Position numbers and translations under genes: made by a program
Notes under the pieces: model-generated
What the model saw: only the letters and a program-made list of their open reading frames with translations
What the model was told of the DNA's origin: nothing
Database searches by the model: none
Origin: AG-12 sp035531535
GTDB taxonomy: Bacteria > Chloroflexota > Dormibacteria > Aeolococcales > Bog-877
Reading direction: 5' to 3'
Assembly: GCA_035531535.1 (NCBI GenBank)
Contig: DATKSV010000027.1
Span: forward strand, 1-64,000
DNA: 64,000 bases
Part shown: one piece after another, positions 62,265-64,000 of the stretch
Layout: every line of letters begins with the position of its first letter
How positions within the stretch are numbered: position 1 is the first letter of the stretch

Positions 62265-62472
62265 GCCGCCACCCGGGGCGGGCCCGCCGCGGCTCGAAGC
62301 GGCCGGGCAAAACCAGGCTCCGGCGCAGCCTGAGACACGCCCAGAGGGTCACCTTTGGTGGCCAACCCAGCCGCCCCCGCCTCAATCCGGCCGGCTCCCG
62401 GAAGGGCCCCGTCGTGGGCGCGGACCAATGGCAGGGCGCCCGCAGGCAAAGACAGCCGCGAGCCGGGTCCGT

Positions 62473-63975
62473 TCATCCTTCGAGCGCCAGCTTGTCCATC
62501 TCCAGCTGCTGGGGAACCTGGAGTGGATACACGCCGTCCAAGCAGGCGAAACAGAAGCCAGCCGTCTCGGGGCGCGAATGCAGGGCGATGCGCAGTCCAT
62601 CCAGACTGAGGTAGGCCAGGGAGTCGGTCCCGATGATGGCACCCACCTCGTCGGAGGTGCGCCCGGCCGCGATCAGCTCGCTGCGGCTGGCGATGTCAAT
62701 CCCCATGAAGCAGGGGAAGCGAATCGGCGGCGAGGCCACCCGCATATGCACCTCGCGCGCCCCCGCCCGGCGCAGCGCCTCCACGATCTGGCGGGATGTC
62801 GATCCCCGCACGATCGAGTCGTCGACCAGCACCACCCGCTTGCCCGCCAGGACGTGGGGCATGGGGTTGAACTTCAATCGCACCCCGGCGTCGCGCATCC
62901 CCTGCTGGGGCTGGATGAAGGTGCGATTGATGTAGCGCGACTTGATCATGCCCTCAGCAAAGGGAATCCCGCTGGCCTGGGCGAAGCCGATCGCGGCCGG
63001 GGTGCCCGAGTCGGGCAGCGGGATCACCACATCGGCGTCCACGGGAGACTCCTCGGCCAGCCTCCGGCCCATCGCCAAGCGGACCTCGTAGAGGCTGCGG
63101 TTCTGGATCACGGAGTCGGGACGCGCGAAGTAGATGAACTCGAACGAGCACATCGCCGGCGGCCGCCGCTGTCCGAACCTCACGCTGTGCAACCCGCTGG
63201 CGTCAATCGTGACGATCTCGCCGGGACGCACCTCGCGCACCAGCCGGGCGCCGACCACATCCAGCGCGCAGGTCTCGCTGGCGATTATGTAACCCTCACC
63301 GCCAGGGGCGGTGAGGTCTCCCAGACGGCCGATGCACAGCGGCCGCAGCCCCAGTTCGTCCCGAGCTGCCACCAGGCTGTCCCGGGTCAGGAACCCCAAG
63401 GAGTAGGCGCCGAGGACCCGGGGCAGGGAACGTTGCAGGACGATCTCCAAGCGCTCGCCGGGAGTGCGTGCCAGCAGGCCCGAGAGAACCTCGGTGTCGC
63501 TGCTGGTGGCGAAGGCGTAGCCCTCCTCCGCAAGGGCGTTGCGGAGCGCCTGGGCGTTGGTGAGGTTGCCGTTGTGAGAGATCGCCACCGGACCCAGCTG
63601 GCCGTGCTCAAATGTGAAGGGCTGGGCGTTGCTGGCATGTGAGGAGCCGGTGGTGGAGTAGCGGGTGTGGGCCAGCCCCCAGGACCCTGGCAAGCGGCTC
63701 AGGGATTCCTCGGAGAAGACCTGCGAGACCAGGCCCATGTCCTTGTGCACCCGCAGCCTCTCCTCGTCGGAGACGCAGATCCCCGCCGACTCCTGGCCGC
63801 GATGCTGGAGCGCGTAGATGCCCAGGTAGCAGAGGTTGGCCACGTCGGCCCCGGGGGCGTACACACCGAACACTCCGCAAGCCTCGTGCAGCTTGTCGTC
63901 GCCGACGCCAGCGGCACGGCTCTCCGCCTGGGGATGCCCCGGGTGGCCGTTGATGTCGATCACCTCCGCCAGCAT
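62473..63975 (-). CDS. purF: Amidophosphoribosyltransferase
   Basis: First committed enzyme of purine synthesis. A short propeptide precedes the N-terminal nucleophile Cys33 (HEACGVFGVYAPG), which should be exposed by cleavage as in Bacillus. The glutaminase half has HRGQESAGICVSD and GLAHTRYSTTG; the PRTase half has VVLVDDSIVRGSTSRQIV. About 500 residues. The ATG at 63975 is 25 nt from the window end, so upstream genes and any purine riboswitch lie outside. It is the first visible gene of the pur unit. Confidence 0.95.
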   Translation of the reverse strand: MLAEVIDINGHPGHPQAESRAAGVGDDKLHEACGVFGVYAPGADVANLCYLGIYALQHRGQESAGICVSDEERLRVHKDMGLVSQVFSEESLSRLPGSWGLAHTRYSTTGSSHASNAQPFTFEHGQLGPVAISHNGNLTNAQALRNALAEEGYAFATSSDTEVLSGLLARTPGERLEIVLQRSLPRVLGAYSLGFLTRDSLVAARDELGLRPLCIGRLGDLTAPGGEGYIIASETCALDVVGARLVREVRPGEIVTIDASGLHSVRFGQRRPPAMCSFEFIYFARPDSVIQNRSLYEVRLAMGRRLAEESPVDADVVIPLPDSGTPAAIGFAQASGIPFAEGMIKSRYINRTFIQPQQGMRDAGVRLKFNPMPHVLAGKRVVLVDDSIVRGSTSRQIVEALRRAGAREVHMRVASPPIRFPCFMGIDIASRSELIAAGRTSDEVGAIIGTDSLAYLSLDGLRIALHSRPETAGFCFACLDGVYPLQVPQQLEMDKLALEG

Positions 63976-64000
63976 AACGGCCAGCGGCCCAGCGGCCTCG

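Overview
This 64 kb window is chromosomal DNA from a high-GC bacterium. Many genes start with GTG or TTG and overlap their neighbours by 4 nt, and several starts sit 5-7 nt after a -10-like hexamer with no Shine-Dalgarno, which suggests leaderless transcripts. A fused CofG/CofH (FbiC) implies coenzyme F420. With the R3H/AAA protein next to tmk, PdxST and MoxR-DUF58-transglutaminase, this points to a Terrabacteria lineage (Chloroflexota/Dormibacterota-like or deep actinobacterial). No rRNA is present and that placement is inference.

Layout. 0-9 kb: the 3' end of a haloacid dehalogenase gene, two aldo-keto reductases, a lipoprotein, a MarR regulator with an MFS exporter, and a PatB-type C-S lyase. 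9.1-12.7 kb: a decayed integrative element at tRNA-Lys(TTT), bounded by a partial tRNA copy. It carries an integrase remnant, a lipoprotein and three toxin-antitoxin modules, one with a nonsense-mutated toxin. 13-18.5 kb: pdxS-pdxT, a GNAT protein, R3H/AAA ATPase, thymidylate kinase and a DarA/PstA-like cyclic-di-AMP receptor. 18.5-20.7 kb: two degraded TnpB-bearing insertions, one an IS607-type element whose transposase and TnpB have both lost catalytic residues. 20.8-26 kb: MoxR/DUF58/transglutaminase cluster and a metallo-beta-lactamase-fold hydrolase.

26-37 kb: ThiO-like oxidase, a YcaQ-like DNA glycosylase, then a phosphate/polyphosphate block in which CHAD and Ppx/GppA genes face SixA, a soluble PhoR-like kinase, PhoU, a PhoB-like regulator and an ABC exporter. 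MsrA and Tag follow. 37-44 kb: MFS exporter and a two-ATPase ABC/FtsX-type transporter. 44-52 kb: a third aldo-keto reductase, nrdR (with two NrdR-box-like sites at its own promoter), yggS, an AI-2E permease, RecJ and FbiC. 53-56 kb: the glyoxylate shunt (isocitrate lyase, malate synthase) with a perfect inverted repeat upstream. 56-58 kb: a serine recombinase scrap, VapBC and an ACT protein. 59-64 kb: purF-purM-purN-purH on the minus strand with overlapping or near-overlapping starts.

No CRISPR array, intact prophage or clearly new defence system was seen. The most unusual content is the decaying tRNA-Lys toxin-antitoxin island, the doubly inactivated IS607, the polyphosphate/Pho arrangement, and the leaderless-promoter pattern.
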